Below the pieces are notes generated by a model, which was not told the DNA's origin, ran no database searches, and saw only the letters and a program-made list of their open reading frames with translations. The position numbers and the translations under genes are program-made. This document shows, piece after piece, positions 43,503-52,726 of a stretch of DNA of 57,481 nucleotides (position 1 is its first letter; each line of letters begins with the position of its first letter). The DNA comes from Oscillibacter ruminantium GH1 (lineage in GTDB: Bacteria; Bacillota; Clostridia; Oscillospirales; Oscillospiraceae). Location of the stretch: assembly GCF_000307265.1 (NCBI RefSeq), contig NZ_DF158896.1:22685-80165 (forward strand), given 5' to 3'.

Positions 43503-43519
43503 GCACGAAATTGAAAATG

Positions 43520-43555
43520 CCGTTCCGCTGTTTTTCCAGCGGGACGGCGTTTTTG
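43520..43555 (+). terminator. Terminator of the pyrophosphatase gene
   Basis: GCCGTTCCGCTG pairs with CAGCGGGACGGC (one G-U pair) around a T-rich loop, then GTTTTT follows. Confidence 0.85.
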
Positions 43556-43660
43556 CATCCGTTTGCAAGAAGAGAAAACTCAATGCCCGGACAGAATGAC
43601 TTTTTTGGCTAAAACGCATTGAATTTGTTAAAAATTCAAAAAGAAACCGATGTTCCTTCC

Positions 43661-43689
43661 TTGACAGGTTAATCGTTTACCAGTATAAT
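43661..43689 (+). promoter_or_regulatory. Consensus promoter of the NifU-like/GGGtGRT operon
   Basis: TTGACA and TATAAT are separated by exactly 17 nt, the full sigma-A consensus. The start site near 43696 is about 65 nt before the ATG. Confidence 0.85.
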
Positions 43690-43761
43690 AATTGCGGAAT
43701 CCAACGACAGGATGCGAAGTTGCGCCTGTTTTGAAAAATCGCAGGAAAGGAAGCGTTCTTT

Positions 43762-44454
43762 ATGATCTATTCTACGGAAGTGCAGCATATGTGTCCCGTG
43801 GCTAAGGGCGCGTATCACGGCCCGGCTCCCATTCCCGAAGAGGGAAAATGGGTTCAGGCCAAGGAAATCAAGGATATCTCCGGCCTGACCCACGGCATTG
43901 GCTGGTGTGCCCCGCAGCAGGGTGCGTGCAAGCTGACCCTGAACATTAAGGAGGGCGTGATTGAAGAGGCGCTGGTGGAAACCATCGGCTGCTCCGGCAT
44001 GACCCACTCCGCCGCCATGGCCTCTGAGATCCTCATCGGCAAGACCATTCTGGAGGCGCTGAATACCGATCTGGTGTGCGACGCCATCAACACCGCGATG
44101 CGCGAGCTGTTTTTGCAGATTGTCTACGGCCGCAGCCAAACCGCGTTTTCCGAGGGCGGATTACCCATCGGCGCGTCTTTGGAGGATTTGGGCAAGGGCC
44201 TGCGCAGCCAGATTGGCACGATGTTTGCCACCAAGGAAAAAGGACCCCGCTATATGGAAATGGCCGAGGGCTATGTTACCCGCGTGGCGCTGAACAAGGA
44301 CAGCGAGATCGTGGGCTATGAGTTTGTGAACTTGGGCAAGATGATGGAGTCCATTAAAAAGGGCACGGACGCCAACGAGGCGCTGGAGAAGGCCAAGTCT
44401 CATTACGGCCAGTTTGATGACGCCGCGAAATATATCGACCCCCGGCAGGAATAA
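43762..44454 (+). CDS. NifU-like iron-sulfur scaffold family protein
   Basis: A 230-residue cytoplasmic protein whose middle part resembles the NifU/IscU N-terminal fold: VIEEALVETIGCSGMTHSAA. Candidate cluster ligands are Cys11, Cys49, Cys56, Cys77 and Cys106; their spacing is not that of standard IscU. The C-terminal half is family-specific. It is the usual upstream partner of GGGtGRT proteins in anaerobic Firmicutes, so both probably act together, perhaps on a metal cluster. GGAAAGGAAGCGTTCTTT precedes the ATG. A consensus promoter suggests strong expression. Confidence 0.8.
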   Translation: MIYSTEVQHMCPVAKGAYHGPAPIPEEGKWVQAKEIKDISGLTHGIGWCAPQQGACKLTLNIKEGVIEEALVETIGCSGMTHSAAMASEILIGKTILEALNTDLVCDAINTAMRELFLQIVYGRSQTAFSEGGLPIGASLEDLGKGLRSQIGTMFATKEKGPRYMEMAEGYVTRVALNKDSEIVGYEFVNLGKMMESIKKGTDANEALEKAKSHYGQFDDAAKYIDPRQE

Positions 44455-44472
44455 GAAAGGAGGACACGAAAA

Positions 44473-45471
44473 ATGGCTCTGTTTGAAAGCTATGAAAGAA
44501 GAATCGAGAAGATCGACGCTGTCCTCAAGGAGTACGGCATCGGCTCCGTGGAGGAGTGCCGCGAGATCTGTAAGGCTGCGGGCTTCGACCCCTATGAAAT
44601 TACCAAGGCCATTCAGCCCATCTGCTTTGAAAACGCCTGCTGGGCGTACTGCGTGGGCGCGGCCATCGCGCTGAAAAAGGGCGTGCAGAACGCCGCTGAG
44701 GCCGCCGAGGCCATCGGCATCGGTTTGCAGTCCTTCTGCATCCCCGGCTCGGTTGCCGAGGACCGCAAGGTGGGTCTGGGCCACGGGAACCTTGCCGCCA
44801 TGCTGCTGCGGGACGAGACGAAGTGCTTCGCGTTTTTGGCGGGTCACGAGTCCTTTGCCGCCGCTGAGGGCGCCATTGGTATCGTCCGCAACGCAAACAA
44901 GGCCCGCAAGACCCCGCTGCGGGTCATTCTGAACGGGCTTGGCAAGGACGCCGCTCAGATTATCAGCCGGATCAACGGTTTCACCTATGTCCAGACCCAG
45001 TTTGATTACTATACCGGCGAGCTGAAGGTCGTCCGGGAGACCAAGTATTCCGAGGGCGAGCGGGCAAACGTCCGCTGCTTCGGCGCGGACGACGTGCGGG
45101 AAGGCGTGGCTATCATGCACCACGAGGGCGTGGACGTGTCGATCACCGGCAACTCCACCAACCCCACCCGCTTCCAGCATCCGGTGGCGGGCACTTATAA
45201 GAAGGAGTGCGTGGAGCAGGGAAAGAAGTACTTCTCCGTGGCCTCCGGCGGCGGCACGGGCCGCACCCTGCACCCCGACAACATGGGCGCCGGCCCCGCT
45301 TCTTACGGCATGACCGACACCATGGGCCGGATGCACTCCGACGCGCAGTTTGCCGGTTCCAGCTCTGTCCCCGCGCACGTGGAGATGATGGGATTCCTCG
45401 GCATGGGCAACAACCCCATGGTGGGAGCCAGCGTGGCCGTCGCAGTTGCCGTGGCAGAGAGCAAGAAATAA
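44473..45471 (+). CDS. GGGtGRT protein
   Basis: A 332-residue protein of the family named for its GGGtGRT motif, seen here as VASGGGTGRTLHPDNMG. Other conserved parts are FENACWAYCVGAAIALKKG, VGLGHGNLAAMLL and MGFLGMGNNPMVGASVAVAV. The function is not established. The glycine-rich motif suggests nucleotide or cofactor binding. It follows the NifU-like gene by 18 nt with GAAAGGAGGACACG before its ATG, so the two form an operon ending at the terminator at 45511. Confidence 0.9.
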   Translation: MALFESYERRIEKIDAVLKEYGIGSVEECREICKAAGFDPYEITKAIQPICFENACWAYCVGAAIALKKGVQNAAEAAEAIGIGLQSFCIPGSVAEDRKVGLGHGNLAAMLLRDETKCFAFLAGHESFAAAEGAIGIVRNANKARKTPLRVILNGLGKDAAQIISRINGFTYVQTQFDYYTGELKVVRETKYSEGERANVRCFGADDVREGVAIMHHEGVDVSITGNSTNPTRFQHPVAGTYKKECVEQGKKYFSVASGGGTGRTLHPDNMGAGPASYGMTDTMGRMHSDAQFAGSSSVPAHVEMMGFLGMGNNPMVGASVAVAVAVAESKK

Positions 45472-45510
45472 GGAAAAACGCTGTTTTTGTAACTTTTCAG
45501 GCAAGAATAA

Positions 45511-45543
45511 ACCGCCCGATTCCAGACGGAATCGGGCGGTTTT
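45511..45543 (+). terminator. Terminator of the NifU-like/GGGtGRT operon
   Basis: ACCGCCCGATTCC and GGAATCGGGCGGT form a 13-bp perfect stem with loop AGAC, followed by TTTGG. Confidence 0.8.
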
Positions 45544-45608
45544 GGCGTTTTGTTTACAATTTGTCCACGCTTTTTTACGGTGTACGTATAAACTCGAAAG
45601 CAACGCCG

Positions 45609-46579
45609 CTACGAATGCATCCCTTGCAGTTTATTGCGGGAATCTTCGTCCATGGTTTCTGTGATATGGTTGGTATAGCGCTCGGTCATTTCAAGGTTCG
45701 TATGGCCGAGTTTCTCTTGAATGACTGCAAGAGGAACGCCGGCTTCCAACAAGGCAGTCGCGTGCGTGTGCCGCAGCGAGTGAAAGTCCCAATCAGCGGA
45801 AATTACCGGCATTCCTGCTTTGTAAGTACCATGGATGATTCGACCCACATGCTGCAAGATACGCGGGTGAATGAATTGACCGTTTTCACGCGACATGACC
45901 ATTTGAACGGGGAGTTCAGTAGAATCAGTCGAAAGAATTCCGCCATCCATGAACGCATTTGCCGGTGCATTCAGGACGGTCATTGCTGTATAGAGGTCGT
46001 CATAATAGGCACGGGCTCGTGTCTGCTTTTCCACTTCCTGCCTGAGAACGGCAGCAGTATCTGCATCCATACTGATTGTCAGATAAGAGTCCCATTTAGG
46101 GACGGGAAAGACCCGCTGCTTGACGGATTCGTCCATCTGAATCTGACTGTTCAATGTAATCGTCCGCTTGTTCAAAGTCAATATCTGGCCACATCAAGCC
46201 GAACACCTCATCCAAACGGAATCCGCAGCGGTAGGCCAGCAGCAAAGTATTATGAGCCGGGTGTCCTTCCGGAAAACGCTTCATGATTGGGTCCCATTCG
46301 TCTGCCGTCACAGTCCGGTGTCGTCAAACAGGTTGGGGCGATGCTTCTGTTCGGCGAGATTTGCACCATCTTCCCGCAGCTTACCGGACCCTGAATGTGC
46401 CGCTCCTGACGCAGCCGCAGCTTCTCCAGCGCGGGGCGGCTATAATAGCCCTCCGCCAGTGCTCTTTCCATCACGGCGACCCAAGGCATTTGCGTCTTGT
46501 GGTATCCGTACTGCCTTGGATATGAGCAGGTTGGAGAGTGCTTCTTGACGGAGCCGCTGTACTGTTTCATACCAGTCAC
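45609..46579 (-). pseudogene. Tyrosine recombinase relic with frameshifts
   Basis: Pieces of an integrase read in three frames. The 3' piece (45609-46181) keeps the catalytic HSLRHTHATALLEAG, EKLGHTNLEMTERYTNHI with His, Arg, His and Tyr. The middle piece (46096-46311) has LLLAYRCGFRLDEVFGLMWP with the first catalytic Arg. The 5' piece (46250-46579) has WVAVMERALAEGYYSRPALE. At least two frameshifts separate them, near 46155 and 46280. It is distinct from the intact integrase at 11756 and marks an older mobile-element scar. Confidence 0.8.
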
Positions 46580-46913
46580 AGGTCACTGAGGCAAGCCGCC
46601 CTGCAATTTTTATAAACGGTTCTTCTCGAATGTGAAGAGGCGGAATTCGTTGATAAGCCGTTTCATCCTGATAGAACCGAATACATCCCAATATTTCTAC
46701 GTTATCACGTTTCAGTGGATAATTGCCTTTTGCGGGAAGATTTGCAAAATATCTCCAATATTGTTCTTTTAAAGCACCTTTTCGTGCTGCCTGAAACAGG
46801 AATTCGAAATCTCGCTGTGATTTACTTTCTACCTCTATGGAAAAGCAGCTAATTTCGCGTCCCTCTTTCTGTGTGGGCCCGCCAAAAGAATCCTGATGGA
46901 AATTTATAAGCCG
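46440..46913 (-). pseudogene. Unrecognised open frame at the integrase relic
   Basis: A frame open for 158 codons with no stop, but without a convincing start, encodes FSIEVESKSQRDFEFLFQAA, NLPAKGNYPLKRDNVEILG and IKIAGRLASVTCDWYETVQR. Its last part overlaps the 5' piece of the integrase relic in another frame. The composition is protein-like, but I do not recognise the family. It is probably part of the same decayed element. Confidence 0.4.
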
Positions 46914-46957
46914 CTATGGTAAAATTAAAAAAGCTGTGTACAGAGGAAGGTGAAAAT

Positions 46958-47632
46958 GTGGCGGGATTGATTTTGATTGCAGAGGACGATGAAGACATTC
47001 GTGCAATGCTCAGACTCTATCTTGAGAGCGAAGGGTTTTCCGTCACGGAGGCGGAAAACGGCACTGCGGCATTGCTGCAAGCCCGGGAACAACGGCCGGA
47101 TCTGATCCTTCTGGATATTATGATGCCGGAGCTTGATGGCTTTTCTGTAATCAAAGCGCTGCGGTCGGAGAGTAATATTCCAATTTTGATTCTCTCAGCC
47201 AGAACGCAGGATCATGATAAAATTCTGGGCCTGAATCTGGGCGCGGACGATTACATAGCCAAGCCCTTCAACCCATTGGAAATTGTGGCTCGTGTCCGGG
47301 CGCTGCTTCGCCGTGCGGGCATGACCGAAAGCGATGTCCTGACGGTTCGGGATTTGAGGCTGGACACCCGCGGCTTTCAACTGACAATGTCCGGCGTTCC
47401 TGTCGACCTGACTCCTACGGAATATAAAATACTGGCTCACCTCATGCGTTCTCCCGGGCGGATCTTCACGAAGGTGCAGCTCTATGAGGCCGTCAATGGT
47501 CAATTTTTTGAGAGCGACGACAACACAATGATGGTTCATATCTCCAAGCTGCGGGAAAAGATCGAGGATGATCCCCGGGACCCTAAATACATCATGACCG
47601 TGAGAGGACTGGGCTATAAGATTGAAAAGTAG
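46958..47632 (+). CDS. OmpR/PhoB-family response regulator
   Basis: A 224-residue regulator. The receiver domain begins LILIAEDDEDIRAMLRLYLE, with the phospho-acceptor Asp in LILLDIMMPELDG and the switch Lys in DDYIAKPFNP. The C-terminal winged helix has VDLTPTEYKILAHLMRSPG and ends RGLGYKIEK. I chose the GTG at 46958, preceded by AGAGGAAGGTGAAAAT; a longer in-frame ATG at 46916 is possible. It overlaps the kinase gene, its likely partner. Confidence 0.93.
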   Translation: MAGLILIAEDDEDIRAMLRLYLESEGFSVTEAENGTAALLQAREQRPDLILLDIMMPELDGFSVIKALRSESNIPILILSARTQDHDKILGLNLGADDYIAKPFNPLEIVARVRALLRRAGMTESDVLTVRDLRLDTRGFQLTMSGVPVDLTPTEYKILAHLMRSPGRIFTKVQLYEAVNGQFFESDDNTMMVHISKLREKIEDDPRDPKYIMTVRGLGYKIEK

Positions 47633-49205
47633 GCACAGACGGGGTGGCCTTTTTGCGCTGTTGACCCGAAATTATCTGTTTTTTACGCTGACGCTGCTGA
47701 CAATATCCGTTGGAATTTACGTTCTTTGGACTGCCCGCCTGAATCAGATATACCTGGGTGCGGATTGGTCGGCGTTGCTGGATGACCCCGCGCTGGCTGA
47801 GGAAAAATATGACCGGCTTCAATTCAATCTGACAGGGAAGGAAAGTGCCTTTTTGATCCTGAACAGCGCGGGCACCGTTCTTTACTCCTCGGGAAACGCG
47901 GAGGATATGTCCTTAACGCCCAGTGAAGTGGCGTGCGTTCCTGAGTACGGTGCAGACGTCTATGTAAATATGGCGGAGATTTGGCGCGATGGCAGAAAAC
48001 AGTATCTGGTGACCCAAAGCACTTACGATGACGACGGATATATGACCATGGAACATATTATGATGCTGGACGCGGACTATCAGGTGCTTGACGGAGGATT
48101 TGGAGACGGGCGCAGTGGCTATACGCGCAGCGAACTGGATTATCTGACTGGGAAAAAGCCTGCGGGAAAGGAACTTTTTCGCAGTGAATTTACCGGGAAA
48201 CAGGGGGAAAAGCTGACAGTGCTGCTGTGTGCTCCCAGATGGACACAGGAGGGGTATCAAGAGGCATACCAAAATTCGCAGCAGATCTGGCTTCTGTTCA
48301 TCCCACTTTACCTTGCGGCGACAGGGGGATTTATCTGGTGGATGAACAGGCGCATCCGCCATCCGCTGGATCGGCTGAATACGGCGATTCTGGCGCAGGC
48401 TGAGGGTTGTCCGGTTCGAGTGGGAGACTGTGGCGGACCTGAAGAGATCCGGCGGATAGGGGAGAGCTTTGACCGGCTGTCTGTTCGGTTGGAAGAAAGC
48501 GAGGCGGAGCGGCGGCGTCTGGATGACGGGCGGCAGAAGCTGATTGCGGATATCTCACACGATCTGAAGACCCCTATCACGGTCATTGCCGGTTATGCCG
48601 ACGCTATCTGCGACGGGAAGGTTTCGCCTGAAGAGATGGAGAAGGTGCTTCGTGCCGTGCGAACCAAATCTACGTCTCTGACGGAATTGATTAACGCCTT
48701 TCATGAGTACAGTAAAATAGAGCACCCGGAGTTTGCTCTGCACTTAGAGCGAACTGACCTCTGCGAATTTTCCCGGGAGTATCTGGCGGAGAAATATGAT
48801 GAGATCGACCTTGCTGGATTTGTCCTGCAGCCGGATGTTCCCGAAAGTTCTGTTTGGGTGCGGCTGGACCCCTTTCACTTTCGACGGGTACTGGATAATC
48901 TGCTGTCGAATTCTCTGCGTCACAATCGGCCGGGCACACTGCTGTTTTTTGAAGTGTGCCTTCAGGAACGCGCCGTCCGGCTGACCGTGGGGGACAATGG
49001 CACAGGGATTCCACCCGCAAAGGCAAAAGCCATCTTTGAGCCGTTTACAGTGGGGGATGACTCCCGCTCCAAAGGCGGCAGCGGGCTGGGACTGGCCATC
49101 ACTCGCCGAATCGTGGAAAAGCACGGAGGCTCAATTTCTCTGGCGATGTTCCCAGCGCCCGGACGCAGCACGGAATTTGTCGTAATATTGCCACTGAGCG
49201 AATAA
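47622..49205 (+). CDS. Membrane sensor histidine kinase
   Basis: A 527-residue kinase. Helix 1 (LFFTLTLLTISVGIYVLW, about 20-37) and helix 2 (IWLLFIPLYLAATGGFIW, about 225-242) flank an extracytoplasmic sensor region. A HAMP-like linker follows, then HisKA with ADISHDLKTPITVIAGYADA, and the ATPase motifs DNLLSNSLRHN, DNGTGIP and GGSGLGLAITRRIV. The start is probably the TTG at 47622, which overlaps the regulator gene by 11 nt. The signal sensed is unknown. Confidence 0.92.
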   Translation: MKSRHRRGGLFALLTRNYLFFTLTLLTISVGIYVLWTARLNQIYLGADWSALLDDPALAEEKYDRLQFNLTGKESAFLILNSAGTVLYSSGNAEDMSLTPSEVACVPEYGADVYVNMAEIWRDGRKQYLVTQSTYDDDGYMTMEHIMMLDADYQVLDGGFGDGRSGYTRSELDYLTGKKPAGKELFRSEFTGKQGEKLTVLLCAPRWTQEGYQEAYQNSQQIWLLFIPLYLAATGGFIWWMNRRIRHPLDRLNTAILAQAEGCPVRVGDCGGPEEIRRIGESFDRLSVRLEESEAERRRLDDGRQKLIADISHDLKTPITVIAGYADAICDGKVSPEEMEKVLRAVRTKSTSLTELINAFHEYSKIEHPEFALHLERTDLCEFSREYLAEKYDEIDLAGFVLQPDVPESSVWVRLDPFHFRRVLDNLLSNSLRHNRPGTLLFFEVCLQERAVRLTVGDNGTGIPPAKAKAIFEPFTVGDDSRSKGGSGLGLAITRRIVEKHGGSISLAMFPAPGRSTEFVVILPLSE

Positions 49206-49722
49206 TGAACTGCAACCTATCAAGAGGACAGTAGGATGACCCGGGACCTCTCCATGGGACCATTATCAATGCAGTGTGCCACATGGGGCATACTCTGAAT
49301 CATCACCGGCCTGTTCAAGCTTAGAGTAAAAGGTTCTATTTGTAGATTGAAAACCTCCGTTACTATAAAAAGTGAGTGAGCTTCAGGATAGCCTTAACCG
49401 CTTTATCAAAGTTCTTGAATACAAGGGAATTATCATTACGTTCACTTTGACGGGATACCGTTCACTGTCCTCCATAGAAGGAGCATATTACAGGGCGGGT
49501 GGTTTTTTGTGCAGTCACAAACCTTTCCAAATCTTAAGGTTTTGCACAGAGAAAATAAAGAGCCGCTTGCTATGCTGTCAAGATAGCCAAGAAGTGGACC
49601 TGCCAGAGACAGTCATCGTTCCTGTGTTGCCATCCGGCCCCAAAATTTCAAGATGCCTTGTGGGTGGCAGACGGCGGCGTTCCTAATGGCTTGATGAATT
49701 GAAAATTATGGAGGAAATCATT
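49206..49722. other. Intergenic region after the two-component system
   Basis: About 515 nt with no supported gene. Short open frames exist but lack ribosome-binding sites or recognisable motifs. No terminator with a T-run was found right after the kinase gene. Confidence 0.4.
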
Positions 49723-50379
49723 ATGAATGCAAGGAAAGTCTCTTTGATGCTGCTGACAATCACAGCAGCTGCGGTGCTGGCTGCCTGTGGAGAACAGGCC
49801 GAATATGAAGAGCCCATGTCAAATCCGGAAGTCACCCACCCCGACGAATCCGCCGCCGTTTCCACCGAAAACGCCCCTACCTTGGATTATGACATCGGCG
49901 TTGCGGTTCCCATGCCTTCGGAGACGGCAAAAAACGAAGAACTGGAAAAGCTTATTATCGACGAATGGTCCATTCCCGAGGAGACTCAGGCAGACACCCG
50001 GTATTACTACAATTATGTGGATCTGAACGCAGACGGAACTGATGAAGTTCTGGCGTTGGTTGTAGGGGACTATACCAGCGGCAGCGGCGGCAGTTCCATG
50101 CTGATCGCTTCCCAAAAGGACGGAAAGCTGACTGCCATGCAGAGCCTCTCCGGAATTCAGGCTCCGGTGATTGCAGGCGATACAATGGAAGGCGAATGGA
50201 TGGATCTTATTGTTGCCAGTGGCGGCGGCTGGGTAACGCTGAACTACGATGGCAAGGGATATCCCACTGTAAGCGATGGCACGGCGCTCTCTAGTCTGGA
50301 AAACGTATCTGGCTATGCTGTGTTTTATAACGATCTGGCCGCAGATGTGGACGGAGGCAGCGCCTTACATTTGGGTTAA
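49723..50379 (+). CDS. Predicted lipoprotein of unknown function
   Basis: A 218-residue protein. The signal segment VSLMLLTITAAAVLAACGEQ carries a lipobox with Cys. A Glu/Pro/Ser linker follows to about residue 70; the folded part contains YVDLNADGTDEVLALVVGDY, an FG-GAP/EF-hand-like acidic loop that may bind calcium. GGAGGAAATCATT precedes the ATG. Position after a two-component system could make it a target or sensor accessory, but it is 517 nt away. Confidence 0.75.
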   Translation: MNARKVSLMLLTITAAAVLAACGEQAEYEEPMSNPEVTHPDESAAVSTENAPTLDYDIGVAVPMPSETAKNEELEKLIIDEWSIPEETQADTRYYYNYVDLNADGTDEVLALVVGDYTSGSGGSSMLIASQKDGKLTAMQSLSGIQAPVIAGDTMEGEWMDLIVASGGGWVTLNYDGKGYPTVSDGTALSSLENVSGYAVFYNDLAADVDGGSALHLG

Positions 50380-50630
50380 GCCAAAACACAAGAACGGAAA
50401 GCCCCCGTAATTGTCCGTTAATGTCTTGCATCGGGAGGGGAGGCGCGGACGATCAACGCTCCGTTTTCTTTCCCATTTTGCCAGTCTCGCTTTGCATATG
50501 CTTTTATCTATAATGGGTGTACAGGAGCTGAAACGTTAAACAAAGCTTACACGGGTTTAGCAATTCCACCAAAAACGGCGGCTCTACGGTGTGATACATT
50601 TCTCCACGCATATAAGATAATAAGGGCAAA

Positions 50631-50668
50631 AAAATTGGGCAGGAAGCCAAAGCTTCTTGCCCAATTTT
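50631..50668. terminator. Bidirectional terminator
   Basis: AAAATTGGGCAGGAAG pairs with CTTCTTGCCCAATTTT (one G-U pair), with A-rich and T-rich flanks on both sides. It lies between the lipoprotein gene and the pyruvate oxidoreductase fragment. Confidence 0.75.
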
Positions 50669-50752
50669 CATTTGCAACCTGCTTGTTTGCCGGTAAGCTA
50701 GTTTGGTTTTCATACTTCCTTAAAGGAAACGTTATTGATCGCGCACAAAAAC

Positions 50753-50916
50753 AAATTATTCGCCGCAGAGGAACAAAAGCTCCTCCCAGTTCTTATCGAC
50801 TTCCTTCTGGACTTCCTCGATCATCCACTCGTTGCCCTTTTTGAACATGTGGGCAAAGCGGCCCTGCATCTTGAGGTATTCCTCCACCGGCAGCTTGTTT
50901 TTGGGCTTATAGCTGA
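50753..50916 (-). pseudogene. Orphan 3' end of a pyruvate:ferredoxin oxidoreductase beta gene
   Basis: This 164-nt stretch encodes the last 53 codons of PorB (ISYKPKNKLPVEEYLKMQGR to ELLFLCGE). It matches 57270-57433 without gaps and with about five differences, all apparently silent. Beyond 50916 the match stops abruptly, and the sequence further upstream on its strand is not PorB. It cannot encode a subunit. Confidence 0.85.
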
Positions 50917-51063
50917 TGCCCTTGGGCACGCTGACGCTTTGGGCCTGCTGGCGCTTGACCTCCATGTAGTAAGTACACGGGGGTGACGTACACGCCGACG
51001 GCCATAACGCACCCCTTCGCCTTGGCGGATGGGTTTTCCGCAATTGCCGGTTCAGCGTTGGCG
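50917..51063. other. Unexplained junction sequence upstream of the porB fragment
   Basis: About 147 nt between the porB fragment and the end of the EAL-HDOD gene. Open frames on the minus strand (for example CVMAVGVYVTPVYLLHGG) look partly protein-like, but no family was recognised and there is no start site. Confidence 0.3.
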
Positions 51064-52395
51064 TTACGCTTCCTCATCGGGCTGAGGAACATCGTCCGGA
51101 GCGGTAATCCGTGCCCAAGTAATATTGGCGCGGTCCACCGAGTCAAAATACAGACTGGTGAGCAGATTGGTGGGAATATGGAGTTCGTTTGCCAGAGCAC
51201 TGATCTGATCCCAGTCCGCCCGCTCATAGCTGAGCAGCAGCGCATACAACTTTCCGGCTGTGCCCTCTTGGTGAAGCAGAGCGTTTTTCACCTCGTCCGC
51301 AACGGGGACCTCGGTCAAAATCTCTTCCATGGGTGCGTCTACCAAGTATCCAAGCGTAGAAAACATACCGAGCAAATAGGCGTCTCCCTTGGAAATGGAG
51401 AGCGAATCCCGGATATATTCGACCAGATCACTGCAAAAATTGGCCCGCTGGAAAGACAGCTTCAAGAATTCTTCAGAAGACGGGTCAATTTCGTTTTCCG
51501 CATTGCTTGCGCTGAGCAGATAAATCCATTGGCGCAGCTGTCCCAGTCCCAGCGTCATAATCGCCTGACGGATTGTTGTGGAGCGGTGCATTGAGGAAAA
51601 ATAAACGGAGTTGGCCATACGCAGAAGCCCCAAAACCAGAGAGGCATCCTGAGAAACCATTTGCTCAATCTCATCGATGTCCGGCTCGTCTCTCGTGACG
51701 GCAACCATCAATCGGAAAAAGTTGCTTTGCAGATACCCCACGGCATGTGCCTTGGAAGAGAGCTTCTCCGCTACAAAAGGACCCTCCAGCGCATCTGCAT
51801 GCAGCTTGACGGCACAATCGTAAAGTTCACTGCTGGTAATGTTTGTAGCAATACACCGCTTTCCCATGCTGTGTGCAAGCTCTATGACGTTGGTCAGGGT
51901 CGGAACCGGCGCAGTGGCAAAATTCAGTTTAATGTAATGAATTTCACCTATCAAAGAAAGATAACGGGGGGCAAATTGAAATTCGTTCACAGCAATCTGA
52001 TACCCCTCCTTGATGAACTGGCGGATAAAGTGCATCGCCAGCGGATGGATAATCACATTGTCATCAATCTGAATGACCAGTTCGGACTGCTTAAAGAGCC
52101 GGGGCGCTTTTTTCATCAGCAGGGTAGGCGTGAAGGTCATAAAATTCAGCGTGCCTGCCAAAGCCTTGTCTGTATTCAGCGTTAAAAAGTTATAGATCGC
52201 GTTTGCCGCGGCAAAATCATTGCTCGTCGATGTGCCGCTGGACGCAGCAGTGGGCGCGCCGGCGACGCTCCCCTCTTCCGCTACGGACGTGTCGCCGCCA
52301 AACGCCTGATTTTCCCCGTGGTAGAGAAGCTCATAACCGATGACGGTGCTGTCCCGGTCCTTGATTGGCTGCCGTACAATATATTTACTGCTCAC
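51064..52395 (-). CDS. EAL-HDOD signalling protein (YuxH-like)
   Basis: A 443-residue protein with a degenerate EAL domain (start YIVRQPIKDRDSTVIGYELL; catalytic residues not conserved) and a C-terminal HDOD domain (ALEGPFVAEKL, then MVSQDASLVLGLLRMANSVY and IRQAIMTLGLGQLRQWIYLL). Such proteins act as signalling scaffolds, often linked to motility or cyclic-di-GMP. An Ala/Ser/Thr-rich insert of about 30 residues (near 35-60) follows the EAL start. The GTG at 52393-52395 follows GAGGAGGAATAC; a longer in-frame ATG start at 52497 is less likely. Confidence 0.88.
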   Translation of the reverse strand: MSSKYIVRQPIKDRDSTVIGYELLYHGENQAFGGDTSVAEEGSVAGAPTAASSGTSTSNDFAAANAIYNFLTLNTDKALAGTLNFMTFTPTLLMKKAPRLFKQSELVIQIDDNVIIHPLAMHFIRQFIKEGYQIAVNEFQFAPRYLSLIGEIHYIKLNFATAPVPTLTNVIELAHSMGKRCIATNITSSELYDCAVKLHADALEGPFVAEKLSSKAHAVGYLQSNFFRLMVAVTRDEPDIDEIEQMVSQDASLVLGLLRMANSVYFSSMHRSTTIRQAIMTLGLGQLRQWIYLLSASNAENEIDPSSEEFLKLSFQRANFCSDLVEYIRDSLSISKGDAYLLGMFSTLGYLVDAPMEEILTEVPVADEVKNALLHQEGTAGKLYALLLSYERADWDQISALANELHIPTNLLTSLYFDSVDRANITWARITAPDDVPQPDEEA

Positions 52396-52657
52396 CGTAT
52401 TCCTCCTCGGCAGGCCGCAGCAGCGAGCGGATTGAGTTGCGCTCACGCTGTGCCCAAATTTTATTGTAAAAGTTACATCTAACTCTATATCGGACATAAT
52501 TCAAAAAAAATAATACCATCGTATAGACGGCTTTCAGCGGCCGCTGCTGCTATTCTTCTGCAAGAGGGAGGCTCTTGTCCGTGATGGGGCTTGCTTTCGT
52601 ATTGGAAACCCTATGCCGTAGATATGCTGAATTGCTTGAGAAATGTCCGCAAAAACA

Positions 52658-52686
52658 TTGACTTTCGTGCTTCTCTAAATTATAAT
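52658..52686 (+). promoter_or_regulatory. Promoter of the zinc operon
   Basis: TTGACT and TATAAT are separated by 17 nt. The start site would be near 52693, inside the operator that follows. Confidence 0.8.
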
Positions 52687-52689
52687 AAA

Positions 52690-52710
52690 ATTTGCGACTA
52701 AATCGCAAAT
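52690..52710 (+). promoter_or_regulatory. Fur/Zur-type operator
   Basis: A perfect palindrome, ATTTGCGA and TCGCAAAT separated by 5 nt, lies directly after the -10 box and covers the start site. Size and position fit a Fur-family box, so the regulator encoded just downstream probably represses its own operon when metal is plentiful. Confidence 0.7.
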
Positions 52711-52726
52711 ATTGGGAGGCGGGCTT

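Noticed and set aside
41343..43619. Long open frame (about 758 codons) on the strand opposite the pyrophosphatase gene
   Set aside because: It is antisense to a well-supported gene, rich in His/Gly/Gln from GC-biased codon complements, and matches no family.
49372..49686. Possible small gene after the two-component system
   Set aside because: No ATG start with a ribosome-binding site and no recognisable motif.
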